From Eubacteriales bacterium (lineage in GTDB: Bacteria > Bacillota_A > Clostridia > Lachnospirales > Lachnospiraceae): a stretch of DNA of 5,763 bases. The notes under the pieces are model-generated. The model saw only the letters and a list, made by a program, of their open reading frames with translations, ran no database searches and had not been told where the DNA came from. Location: NCBI GenBank assembly GCA_030527765.1, contig JAUNAE010000246.1, positions 1-5,763 on the forward strand, read 5' to 3'. The position numbers and the translations under genes are program-made. Of this stretch, positions 1-5,651 are shown piece by piece (positions within the stretch are counted from its first letter, which is position 1; every line of letters begins with the position of its first letter).

Positions 1-101
1 GAATATGTAAATAAATGCGACATATCTGAGATGTGTGCATACAAAAAATCGCGGAGCCTTTCTATAATCGAAATCAGAAAGACAGTGAAAGTATTACATA
101 G

Positions 102-356
102 AAAATATCGGCAGGAAATGCAAAGATTGCAGAACAGTATCGCAAATCTCCGGTCCGCCTGCAGAATATTACACTGGATCAGAGTAAGCGGATGATGAGA
201 CAGGCCGGTTTTGGCAAGCGTGATCTGGAGGTTATGGCGCAGCTGGAAAAGGTAACAGCAGAAAGTAAGCTGTACTCAGAGGACCATACGCTTAGTGAAA
301 TCCTCGGAAGACCGACAAAAACGATCGCAGAACTGACAGAACAATATGTGGGATAA
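102..356 (+). pseudogene. C-terminal remnant of an NmrA-like NAD(P)-binding oxidoreductase
   Basis: The frame ending at TAA 354-356 is open back to a stop at 99-101, with more in-frame stops at 27-29 and 12-14. About 84 codons remain, where NmrA-like SDR proteins usually have about 280-300 residues. The readable part looks like the C-terminal lobe of that family: an IAEQYRK stretch, PVRLQNITLDQ, then MMRQAGF, and near the end LYSEDHTLSEILGRP followed by TKTIAELTEQY, which matches the family's usual 'lGRpp.tl.e' ending. The Rossmann domain with the GxxGxxG motif is absent. No ATG with an RBS starts the frame; internal ATGs at 192, 195 and 234 have no convincing Shine-Dalgarno. It ends 9 nt before the flavin oxidoreductase start, so the two were probably one operon. 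The family call rests on my recognition of the C-terminal pattern. A short real gene is possible but less likely. Confidence 0.5.
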
Positions 357-365
357 GGAATTCAT

Positions 366-1355
366 ATGCATTTATTTAGAGAGACAACCATTGGCGGTAT
401 CAAAGCAAGAAACCATTTTATTCGCTCCGCAACCGGTGAAGGGAAAGCAACAGAAGATGGATATCCGACTGAACAGATTAAAAATGTATATGTAAATATT
501 GCAAAGAATGAGGTTGGTGTGATTGTGACCAGCCTGACTTCAGTGGCCGGTTACGAGCAGGCATCCCGGAATCAGTTGTCAATAGACCGTGATGAAATGA
601 TAACAGCTTATAGGGAAGTGACAGATGCCGTACACGCAGAAGGCGGGAAGATCGTGATGCAGCTGTTCCATGGGTCTTCGACGTCACAGGCTTATCCGTA
701 TAACGCAAAGATACTCGGTCCGTCCGCAATCCCTAATCCTTATTCCGGACTGATTCCAAAAGAGATGACAGAAGGGGACATGAACGAGGTCTCAAGGTTA
801 TTCGCAGACGCGGCTGTCAGAGCAAAGAAAGCCGGCTTTGACGGAGTGCAGCTTCATGGAGCACATAGCTGCCTGTTATCACAATTTTTAAGCCCGGTAT
901 ATAACAGAAGAACAGATCAATATGGAGGCAGCAGAGAAAATCGCTATCGCTTTGCAGGACAGGTATATCAGTCTGTAAGAGAAGCAGTAGGAAATGATTA
1001 TCCGGTATGGATTAAACTGGATTCTACAGATGGATATGCAGATGGTTTATCTGCAAAAGATTTTGTATGGACAAGCCGACAGCTGGCAGATGCAGGTATG
1101 GACGCTATTGAGGTCAGCGGAATGGTTCACCTCAGACTTTATCGTGGAGCATATTATCGGGAAGCTGCAGAGATGGCAGCGGATCAGATCAGTGCAGATG
1201 TCATACTTACGGGTGGTGTTCGGTCATTGGAAGATATGCAGGACATCTGTAATGAAAGTAAGGTGCAGTTCTTCGGAATGTCCAGACCGTTTCTGTCTTA
1301 TCCGGATTACATACTAAGGCTAAAAACAACAGAAGAAGTTCAGGGAAAAGTATAA
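366..1355 (+). CDS. Old-yellow-enzyme family NADH:flavin oxidoreductase (FMN-dependent)
   Basis: The 329-residue protein is a TIM-barrel flavoenzyme of the OYE / NADH:flavin oxidoreductase family, close in length to Bacillus YqjM (about 338). Such enzymes use FMN and NAD(P)H to reduce activated double bonds or related electrophiles in the cytosol. Visible landmarks: RNHFIRSATGEG (residues 15-26), QLFHG (99-103), GPSAIPNP (118-125), and the signature VQLHGAHSCLLSQFLSP (161-177) followed by NRRTDQYGGSRENRYRF (180-196). His164 and His167 are the pair that binds the substrate carbonyl. The FMN-phosphate region is seen as LTGGVRS (281-287) and FFGMSRPFL (302-310). The residue two after His167, normally the proton-donating Tyr, is Cys169. 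Related 'FIRSAT' proteins often carry a Cys-containing C-terminal tail; this one stops soon after the barrel without it. The start has an AAGGA ribosome binding site at 355-359, overlapping the stop of the NmrA remnant. The substrate cannot be deduced. Confidence 0.9.
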   Translation: MHLFRETTIGGIKARNHFIRSATGEGKATEDGYPTEQIKNVYVNIAKNEVGVIVTSLTSVAGYEQASRNQLSIDRDEMITAYREVTDAVHAEGGKIVMQLFHGSSTSQAYPYNAKILGPSAIPNPYSGLIPKEMTEGDMNEVSRLFADAAVRAKKAGFDGVQLHGAHSCLLSQFLSPVYNRRTDQYGGSRENRYRFAGQVYQSVREAVGNDYPVWIKLDSTDGYADGLSAKDFVWTSRQLADAGMDAIEVSGMVHLRLYRGAYYREAAEMAADQISADVILTGGVRSLEDMQDICNESKVQFFGMSRPFLSYPDYILRLKTTEEVQGKV

Positions 1356-1360
1356 TCAGA

Positions 1361-1396
1361 AAGTCGCCGCTGCCCATAAACGGGTGGCGGCGACTT
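1361..1396 (+). terminator. Long GC-rich hairpin after the flavin oxidoreductase
   Basis: A 15-bp stem (1361-1375 with 1382-1396, including two G-U pairs in the RNA) encloses the loop ATAAAC, starting 5 nt after the stop codon. It is stable enough to end transcription or protect the mRNA 3' end, but CGTGATCAG follows instead of a U-tract. It is therefore not a textbook intrinsic terminator. It may act as a processing or 3'-stabilising structure, or as a Rho-independent terminator of poor quality. Confidence 0.55.
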
Positions 1397-1437
1397 CGTG
1401 ATCAGATGCTTATTGGTAAAAAAACTGACTTAAGGAA

Positions 1438-1466
1438 TTGAAATTTTCAGGTCTATGCAGTATAAA
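1438..1466 (+). promoter_or_regulatory. Sigma-A type promoter for the 1599-4763 operon
   Basis: TTGAAA (1438-1443) and TATAAA (1461-1466) are separated by exactly 17 nt, each one base from consensus. Transcription would start around 1472-1474, giving a leader of about 125 nt before the hydrolase ATG at 1599. The AT-rich surroundings fit a promoter. The leader contains the terminator-like hairpin at 1489-1509 and a 6-bp inverted repeat CAGTTA...TAACTG at 1521-1540, which could be an operator. This is prediction from sequence only. Confidence 0.55.
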
Positions 1467-1488
1467 TAATGTTAAGTTTAGATAATCT

Positions 1489-1509
1489 AACCGCCGAAAG
1501 GCGGTTTTT
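1489..1509 (+). terminator. Intrinsic-terminator-like hairpin with GAAA loop
   Basis: The arms AACCGCC (1489-1495) and GGCGGTT (1500-1506) form a perfect 7-bp stem with a GAAA tetraloop. The T's that close the right arm continue through 1509, making a five-T run that ends the hairpin. It could be the true terminator of the flavin oxidoreductase transcript. However, it also lies only about 15 nt downstream of the predicted start of the 1438-1466 promoter, where it would act as an attenuator. A small alternative stem TTAGA/TCTAA (1478-1482 with 1486-1490) overlaps the left arm by two bases. Confidence 0.65.
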
Positions 1510-1598
1510 ATTAGAGGCTACAGTTAATTGAATCTAACTGCAACGGGCTCAATATGAATTCGATAGAAACTGAGCGCTGTGGGAAAAGGAGAATTCGT

Positions 1599-2384
1599 AT
1601 GGACTTTCAGGAATTCGGAACTGAACATGAGAAAACACTGCTGCTCCTTCCGGGAACAGCAATCCCCTGGCAGATTAACTTTAAAAATGTTGTGGATGAA
1701 TGGGCGAAAAAGTATCACCTCATCTGTGTGAATTACGACGGTTTTGAGGGAGACAAGACGAAGATTTTTACTGATGTCCCAACGGTCACGGCCAAAATTG
1801 AGGACTATCTTCTGAAGAATCACGGCGGTCGCGTTGACGGTGCTTACGGCTCATCTCTGGGCGGGAGCTTTGCGGGACTGCTGGTGCAGCGCAGGCGCGT
1901 TCACATTGATCACGCTTTTATCGGCAGTTCTGATCTTGACCAGGGAAGTCCGATCGCTGCACGACTCATGACAGCACTGGTCAGTCCTATGCTTTCAGGT
2001 GCCTGCACCAGCGAAGCAAAGAGGCAGAAGCTTAAGCGCAAACTGGCAAAAAGGGGAGCAATTGGAGATAACGCCGGATCCATGGCCTTTGCCGATGCAT
2101 TTATCGATGGCATGGCAAACCTGCATCCCAGGACCATTGCACGCCAGTTCTACTCTGATTATGTGACTCCGCTTGATGAACATATTGCCGTGGATGGAAC
2201 CACCATTCATGTGATTTACGCCTTAAAAATGGGAAAAAAGTACGGCGCACGCTACCGTCGTCATTTCGAAAATCCCGATATCCATGAATTCGACATGAAG
2301 CACGAGATCTGGCTTTACGATGAAGCCTGGAAACCCGAGGTGATGGCTGTGATCGATACGTGTATGGGAGAGCAAACGAAATGA
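1599..2384 (+). CDS. Alpha/beta hydrolase
   Basis: The protein of 261 residues fits a cytosolic alpha/beta-hydrolase fold. An early LLLLPGTAIPW (14-24) occupies the oxyanion-loop position after strand 3, and YGSSLGG (83-89) is the nucleophile elbow (GxSxG, nucleophile Ser86). The likely catalytic His is in the C-terminal part (His234 in FDMKHE, or His229). The acid is unclear: the segment IHVIYALKMGKKY (203-215), where many relatives carry an Asp or Glu in the loop after the strand, has none. No signal peptide is seen. I chose ATG 1599 because AGGAG at 1587-1591 sits 7 nt upstream. The ATG at 1554 would add 15 residues (many charged) without an RBS. It is the first gene of the predicted operon, and its stop overlaps the start of a 10-codon mini-ORF (ATGA). 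The substrate is unknown; an esterase, thioesterase or peptidase-like role is equally possible. Confidence 0.8.
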   Translation: MDFQEFGTEHEKTLLLLPGTAIPWQINFKNVVDEWAKKYHLICVNYDGFEGDKTKIFTDVPTVTAKIEDYLLKNHGGRVDGAYGSSLGGSFAGLLVQRRRVHIDHAFIGSSDLDQGSPIAARLMTALVSPMLSGACTSEAKRQKLKRKLAKRGAIGDNAGSMAFADAFIDGMANLHPRTIARQFYSDYVTPLDEHIAVDGTTIHVIYALKMGKKYGARYRRHFENPDIHEFDMKHEIWLYDEAWKPEVMAVIDTCMGEQTK

Positions 2385-2413
2385 AAACAAAAGAACAGGT
2401 TGATAAAAGTTGA
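2381..2413 (+). CDS. 10-codon mini-ORF bridging the hydrolase and ZIP genes
   Basis: The ATG at 2381 overlaps the hydrolase stop (ATGA). It has a good Shine-Dalgarno, GGGAGAG at 2366-2372, 8 nt upstream. It encodes MKTKEQVDKS and stops at TGA 2411-2413, which overlaps the transporter ATG (TGATG). It may be a translational-coupling device that brings ribosomes to the weakly initiated transporter. It may instead be the leftover start of a deleted gene. The peptide resembles nothing I know, and whether it is a real gene product is doubtful. Confidence 0.4.
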   Translation: MKTKEQVDKS

Positions 2414-3192
2414 TGAATAATACATGGATAGGCATCATGATCCCTTTTCTGGGTACGGTACTTGGTGCAGCGAGTGTATTTCTTCTTCGAAAACAGATCG
2501 GATGGAAAACACAGCGCATTTTTACCGGTTTTGCCGCCGGAGTTATGGTGGCAGCATCTCTGTGGAGTTTGTTACTTCCTGCATTGGAACAATCAGAGAA
2601 TATGGGACGATTATCCTTTCTGCCTGCGGCAGGCGGATTTTCCATCGGAATTGCATTCTTATTGCTGCTCGATCATGTTATTCCTCACATTCATGCAGCT
2701 ACGAATGAAGAAGAAGGAATCCCCAGCAGGCTTGGGGACACAATAAAGCTGATGCTTGCTGTAACCTTGCATAATATTCCGGAAGGAATCGCAGTAGGAG
2801 TAGTTTTCGCCGGTCTCTCGGCAGACAGTACTCAGATAAGTCTGAGTGGAGCGATTGCATTATCACTTGGTATTGCAATCCAGAATTTCCCGGAAGGTGC
2901 CATCATATCCATGCCGCTCAGAAGCAGGGGAATTGCAAAAGGCAGGGCATTCTGGTATGGAGTATTGTCCGGAATTGTTGAACCGATTGCAGCGGCAGTT
3001 ACAATCCTGCTGGCAGGAGTCATGATTCCGATTCTGCCCTATCTTCTGAGTTTTGCTGCGGGAGCCATGATTTATGTTGTAGTAGAAGAGCTGATCCCGG
3101 AGATGGCGCAGGGAAAACATTCCGACTGGGGTGTCATTGCTTTTTCGGCGGGATTTGTTGTCATGATGATTTTGGATGTTGCATTGGGATGA
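2413..3192 (+). CDS. ZIP-family divalent metal transporter (GufA/ZupT-like)
   Basis: The protein of 259 residues is an eight-helix inner-membrane transporter of the ZIP family, expected to move zinc or other divalent metals (Fe, Mn) into the cytoplasm. The metal-site signatures are clear: HNIPEG (120-125) in TM4, QNFPEG (157-162) in TM5, SGIVEP (186-191) in TM6 and VEELIPE (224-230) in TM7. The second motif beginning with Gln rather than His is, as I recall, normal for GufA-like bacterial ZIPs. A short histidine patch, DHVIPHIH (87-94), follows TM3, where ZIP proteins carry a metal-binding loop. The start is uncertain by one codon: TTG at 2410 precedes ATG 2413, and I chose the ATG because it overlaps the mini-ORF stop. 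No strong RBS precedes it, so translation may depend on coupling. It is the second main gene of the predicted operon, 28 nt after the hydrolase. No metalloregulator site was seen. Confidence 0.9.
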   Translation: MNNTWIGIMIPFLGTVLGAASVFLLRKQIGWKTQRIFTGFAAGVMVAASLWSLLLPALEQSENMGRLSFLPAAGGFSIGIAFLLLLDHVIPHIHAATNEEEGIPSRLGDTIKLMLAVTLHNIPEGIAVGVVFAGLSADSTQISLSGAIALSLGIAIQNFPEGAIISMPLRSRGIAKGRAFWYGVLSGIVEPIAAAVTILLAGVMIPILPYLLSFAAGAMIYVVVEELIPEMAQGKHSDWGVIAFSAGFVVMMILDVALG

Positions 3193-3243
3193 TGATTATA
3201 ACAAGAGTCATTCTGGCGAAATGAGATGAGCGGGAGGCTTGAG

Positions 3244-3975
3244 ATGGATCATAATTTTAACCGAATCGGGATCGAAGATGCACTTGACTGGAAAAGAATC
3301 CGTAAATTATTTATCATCGGCTTCGTTGCAGCATTAATGGTACTTGTCGGGGACATGCTGCTAGGATATGGCGTGGACGATGAGACATTGAGCGGACTGG
3401 AACGCAGTTTTTCACGGTTTATTGCCCGATCGGATAGAACACTGTTCTGGTCATCCCTGCTTGGAGTCATCGGTATACCATTGGAGTGTCTGTGCTACTT
3501 TGGCATCTATCGTCTGATGACAGAGCATTCACCGGGTCACGCACATGCTTTTCGAAGCGGGATTATCGGGTGTCTTATCTTTGGAGGATGTGGAGTGCAT
3601 ATGCCGTGCCTTGCTATCGTGTATGTATATAAACATATGATGGAAGCAGCACCGGAGTATGCCTTTGATACGATGCTTCAGTTTGGAATGTATTTTCTGC
3701 TTCCGGGGATGATAATGTTTCTGATTTCCTGGATAGTACTCTGTACAGTGCAGATTTCAGCATTTGTCAGAGGGTATACACCATATCCCAGATGGTGCTG
3801 GGTTTTTTCACTGCCGCTTCCCATGCTGGTGATACAGATCATGAGACTGCTTATCGGAAACCATGCGGTCATGTATGCAATTTCTGCAGGATGGATCAGT
3901 GTGGGAAATCTTTGGATGTTCGGAGGGCTGCTGGTTATGATGAAGAAGGCACAGAAAGGGAGTAAAAGCAAATGA
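3244..3975 (+). CDS. Six-helix membrane protein of unknown function, possibly DUF6796
   Basis: The 243-residue protein has about six hydrophobic segments, near 22-42, 67-91, 104-128, 146-175, 183-204 and 209-233, after a short charged N-terminus (DWKRIRK) that suggests a cytoplasmic start. Distinct motifs are GDMLLGYG (36-43), LSGLERSFSRFI (49-60) and FGGCGVHMPC (113-122). The pattern resembles a clostridial uncharacterised membrane family that I believe is DUF6796, but I cannot check this. The Cys/His-containing GCGVHMPC segment in a helix is unusual and could bind a metal or cofactor; this is inference. I chose ATG 3244 because GGGAGG at 3232-3237 lies 6 nt upstream; ATG 3226 lacks an RBS. 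It begins 51 nt after the ZIP gene and its last codon overlaps the methyltransferase start (ATGA at 3972-3975), so the two are probably translated together. The function is unknown. Confidence 0.75.
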   Translation: MDHNFNRIGIEDALDWKRIRKLFIIGFVAALMVLVGDMLLGYGVDDETLSGLERSFSRFIARSDRTLFWSSLLGVIGIPLECLCYFGIYRLMTEHSPGHAHAFRSGIIGCLIFGGCGVHMPCLAIVYVYKHMMEAAPEYAFDTMLQFGMYFLLPGMIMFLISWIVLCTVQISAFVRGYTPYPRWCWVFSLPLPMLVIQIMRLLIGNHAVMYAISAGWISVGNLWMFGGLLVMMKKAQKGSKSK

Positions 3976-4763
3976 AAGCAAATTATAAAAACTGGGTTCC
4001 GAAAGGGATGCTGTGGGGGTTAGGAGCAGGGGCAGTTGTGTGTGCACTTTTTCTGGCATTGCTTGCGGTCTTTCATAACTTCATCTCAGGCACAATAACA
4101 TGGATTCTAAGTATCGTTCTTGCATGTGGGCTGGTTATCTTACTCGTGGCACTGGTCTGGGCAGTCAATGCCTATAACAGTTTCTCGTATAACGGAAAAC
4201 GGCAGCTCAGCCGGGCAATTATCGAGGGTACAGCAGACTATGTCCATGTGCCTGATGGCGGTAAGATTCTGGATGTCGGCTGTGGCAGTGGAGCCCTGGC
4301 AATAGCCTGCGCCAAGCGTAATCCGAAAGCGGAAGTAGTAGGCATTGATCGCTGGGGTAAGGAATATGCCTCTTTTAGTCAGAATTTGTGTGAAACCAAT
4401 GCTTCCGCAGAAGGCGTTGCCAACATATCTTTCCGGAAGGGCGATGCGACAAAGCTGAATTTCCCTGATGAGAGTTTTGATGCGGTTACAAGCAATTACG
4501 TTTATCATAACATCATGGGAGTTGACAAGCAGGCCCTGCTGCTGGAGACGCTTCGCGTTCTGAAAAAAGGGGGTACATTTGCAATTCACGATATCATGTC
4601 TTTTCGCCGCTATGGGGATATGGAAGCGTTTTGCGCTAAACTCCGTTCCATGGGCTATGAGGAAGTCTCGTGCATTGATACCGCCAATGGAAAATTCATG
4701 GCAGCTAAAGAAGCTCTGTTGTTGGAACTGAAGGGTTCTACCTTGCTAGTCGGCAGAAAATAA
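3972..4763 (+). CDS. Membrane-anchored class I SAM-dependent methyltransferase
   Basis: The protein (263 residues) has an N-terminal membrane anchor of two helices (about 11-36 and 41-67) followed by a cytoplasmic Rossmann-type methyltransferase domain. Motif I is ILDVGCGSGALA (99-110), binding the SAM methionine part. The acidic residue after strand 2 is Asp125 in VVGIDRWG (122-129), expected to hold the ribose. Motif II region GDATKLNFPDESFDAV (157-172) places Asp158 near the adenine, and LRVLKKGGTFAIHD (194-207) is the usual strand-5 region. The anchor suggests a lipid, quinone or membrane-protein substrate, or simple localisation beside its membrane partner. No substrate-specific signature was recognised. 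The start is supported by GGGAG at 3958-3962, 9 nt upstream, and by the 4-nt overlap with the previous gene. It is the last gene of the block; a terminator hairpin follows 35 nt after the stop. The methyltransferase fold is certain; the acceptor is unknown. Confidence 0.88.
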   Translation: MKANYKNWVPKGMLWGLGAGAVVCALFLALLAVFHNFISGTITWILSIVLACGLVILLVALVWAVNAYNSFSYNGKRQLSRAIIEGTADYVHVPDGGKILDVGCGSGALAIACAKRNPKAEVVGIDRWGKEYASFSQNLCETNASAEGVANISFRKGDATKLNFPDESFDAVTSNYVYHNIMGVDKQALLLETLRVLKKGGTFAIHDIMSFRRYGDMEAFCAKLRSMGYEEVSCIDTANGKFMAAKEALLLELKGSTLLVGRK

Positions 4764-4798
4764 GAATACGTGTAGAAAAAATTAGCAGTAAACACTAA

Positions 4799-4823
4799 AG
4801 GCGGCTTCGGCCGCCTATTATTA
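4799..4823 (+). terminator. Intrinsic terminator with UUCG loop, probably bidirectional
   Basis: The arms AGGCGGC (4799-4805) and GCCGCCT (4810-4816) make a perfect 7-bp stem closed by TTCG, a very stable tetraloop in RNA, followed by the T-rich ATTATTA. It ends the operon finishing with the methyltransferase. Read on the minus strand the same stem is followed by TTTAGTGTTT, so it could also end a transcript from the minus-strand remnant at 4840-5003. Confidence 0.75.
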
Positions 4824-4839
4824 TGCCTGTGTATGAGTT

Positions 4840-5003
4840 TTACAATTCAATTGCTTCATTCATCGGGACTTTCTTGCCGTCAGCTACCCGTTGACGGAAG
4901 GCATAGGAAGAAACGCTCTCGGTGAATTCGCACCGGAATTTGCTCATTATAATGACGATGCATAGGTAAGAATCTGTTCTTTCATTGTCATCACATTTTC
5001 CAT
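4840..5003 (-). pseudogene. Possible minus-strand gene remnant (two short overlapping frames)
   Basis: On the minus strand, ATG at 5003 opens an 18-codon frame (MENVMTMKEQILTYASSL) ending at 4947. In another frame, a 35-codon stretch from ATG 4947 to TAA 4840 reads MSKFRCEFTESVSSYAFRQ and continues to VADGKKVPMNEAIEL. Both look protein-like in composition: the first resembles the N-terminus of a cytosolic enzyme, the second a C-terminus. Neither has a good RBS and neither family is recognised. The bidirectional terminator lies just downstream, as expected for a former convergent gene. An internal deletion plus frameshift would produce this picture; chance open frames are the alternative. Together with the terminator and the marR promoter, this is all I can support in the gap 4764-5122. 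Confidence 0.3.
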
Positions 5004-5042
5004 AATTTAACTTTTGCTCATAATACTTCTATATAAAAATAC

Positions 5043-5071
5043 TTGGCTGAGTTATTTCTATATAGTACAAT
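5043..5071 (+). promoter_or_regulatory. Promoter of the marR gene
   Basis: TTGGCT (5043-5048) and TACAAT (5066-5071) are separated by 17 nt. The -10 differs from TATAAT at one base; the -35 is weaker (TTG kept). The predicted start is near 5078, leaving a leader of about 45 nt before the marR ATG. The -10 lies in the palindrome at 5066-5075, an arrangement expected for repression. Confidence 0.5.
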
Positions 5072-5075
5072 TGTA
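5066..5075. promoter_or_regulatory. Candidate MarR operator palindrome
   Basis: TACAATTGTA is a perfect 10-bp palindrome covering the predicted -10 of the marR promoter. MarR-family dimers typically bind such AT-rich palindromes at their own promoters, so autorepression is likely. Related half-sites of the TACAATT type are known for OhrR-like members. The neighbouring TTCTAYATA boxes may be additional or alternative sites. Confidence 0.45.
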
Positions 5076-5122
5076 ATAGAACATTTCTACATAAAAATAA
5101 ATTGATGACGTGAGGGAGATAT

Positions 5123-5575
5123 ATGGCAAAAACGAAACAAGGTGGATACATGAACATGAAGGTGAATCACTTGAATGCGCGATTGTTCAATAAGCTGTTA
5201 ACGAACGATGGCAGAGCCTTATACAATGCGGAACAGGGAAAAATTCTTTCGGCCTTATGGATCAAACATCCACAGTCGCCATCTGAGTTATCTGAGAGGA
5301 CAAGTTTAGCAAACAGTACACTTACGGCCATGATTAAGCGTTTAGAGGAACAAGGCCTTGTTGAGACTGTTGTTGCAAAAGATGATAAGAGAAGACGAGT
5401 GATCAATTTAACTGAACTTGGAGCCTCTCAACAAGAGATCGGAGACCAGGTAAGTGATCAATTGAGCAGAATTTTCTATAGGGGATTTAAAGAAGAGGAA
5501 ATTGAAGCGTTGGAAAGCATGCTCGAGAGAATTTATTCTAATTTATCAGAAGAAATGGAAGCGTTACAGAAGTAA
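5123..5575 (+). CDS. MarR-family winged-helix transcriptional regulator
   Basis: The 150-residue protein has the usual MarR length and layout. An N-terminal dimerisation helix leads to AEQGKILSALW (36-46). The helix-turn-helix follows with SPSELSERTSLANSTLTAM (about 52-70) and IKRLEEQGLV (71-80), and then the wing KDDKRRRVINLTELG (86-100) with its basic DKRRR tip. A C-terminal amphipathic dimerisation helix spans about 106-148. There is no cysteine, so cysteine-based peroxide sensing as in OhrR is excluded; a small-molecule ligand is more likely. ATG 5123 has GAGGGAG at 5112-5118, 4 nt upstream. ATG 5150 (AAGGTGG at 5139-5145) is a possible alternative start giving 141 residues. The gene is more AT-rich than the preceding operon and separated from it by a terminator. 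The next reading frame starts 77 nt downstream and was probably its target. Confidence 0.9.
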   Translation: MAKTKQGGYMNMKVNHLNARLFNKLLTNDGRALYNAEQGKILSALWIKHPQSPSELSERTSLANSTLTAMIKRLEEQGLVETVVAKDDKRRRVINLTELGASQQEIGDQVSDQLSRIFYRGFKEEEIEALESMLERIYSNLSEEMEALQK

Positions 5576-5651
5576 CTGTAGTAGCTATGTGAATTTCATG
5601 GAACGAACAAGTACTTCAATGAAAAGTAGAGATAGAAGATAGGAGATATAA

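Larger units (their letters stand above)
5027..5099 (+). repeat. Three TTCTAYATA boxes at exact 29-bp spacing upstream of marR
   Basis: Boxes begin at 5027 (TTCTATATAAAAATA), 5056 (TTCTATATAGTACAA) and 5085 (TTCTACATAAAAATA). The first and third agree at 14 of 15 positions; all three share TTCTAYATA. Each step is 29 bp, close to but not exactly three helical turns. The box core is nearly the palindrome TTCTATATAGAA. The outer boxes bracket the predicted promoter and the middle one lies in its spacer. They are plausible operator sites for the MarR protein or another regulator. Confidence 0.6.

Noticed and set aside
1..194. Open frame in another phase at the left edge (about 64 codons)
   Set aside because: It has no recognised family, no visible start, and its second half overlaps the better-supported NmrA C-terminal frame; probably chance.
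1528..1558. Second possible promoter TTGAAT/TATGAA before the hydrolase
   Set aside because: The 19-nt spacer and weak -10 make it much poorer than the 1438-1466 promoter.
1554..1598. Upstream ATG extension of the hydrolase
   Set aside because: No Shine-Dalgarno precedes ATG 1554, while ATG 1599 has AGGAG at ideal distance; the added residues do not look like part of the fold.
2223..2645. 140-codon minus-strand frame across the hydrolase/ZIP junction
   Set aside because: It is antisense to two well-supported genes and has no recognisable domain; a low-complexity shadow.
3226..3243. Upstream ATG of the six-TM protein
   Set aside because: GGGAGG at 3232-3237 lies inside this extension and correctly positions ATG 3244 instead.
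4140..4589. 149-codon open frame on the minus strand
   Set aside because: It lies wholly within the methyltransferase gene, whose motifs are clear, has no RBS or family signature, and reads as a shadow frame.
5027..5099. Three evenly spaced repeats as a CRISPR-like array
   Set aside because: The repeated unit is only 9-15 bp and AT-rich, spacers are about 14-20 bp, and no cas gene is present; they sit on a promoter, so operator boxes fit better.
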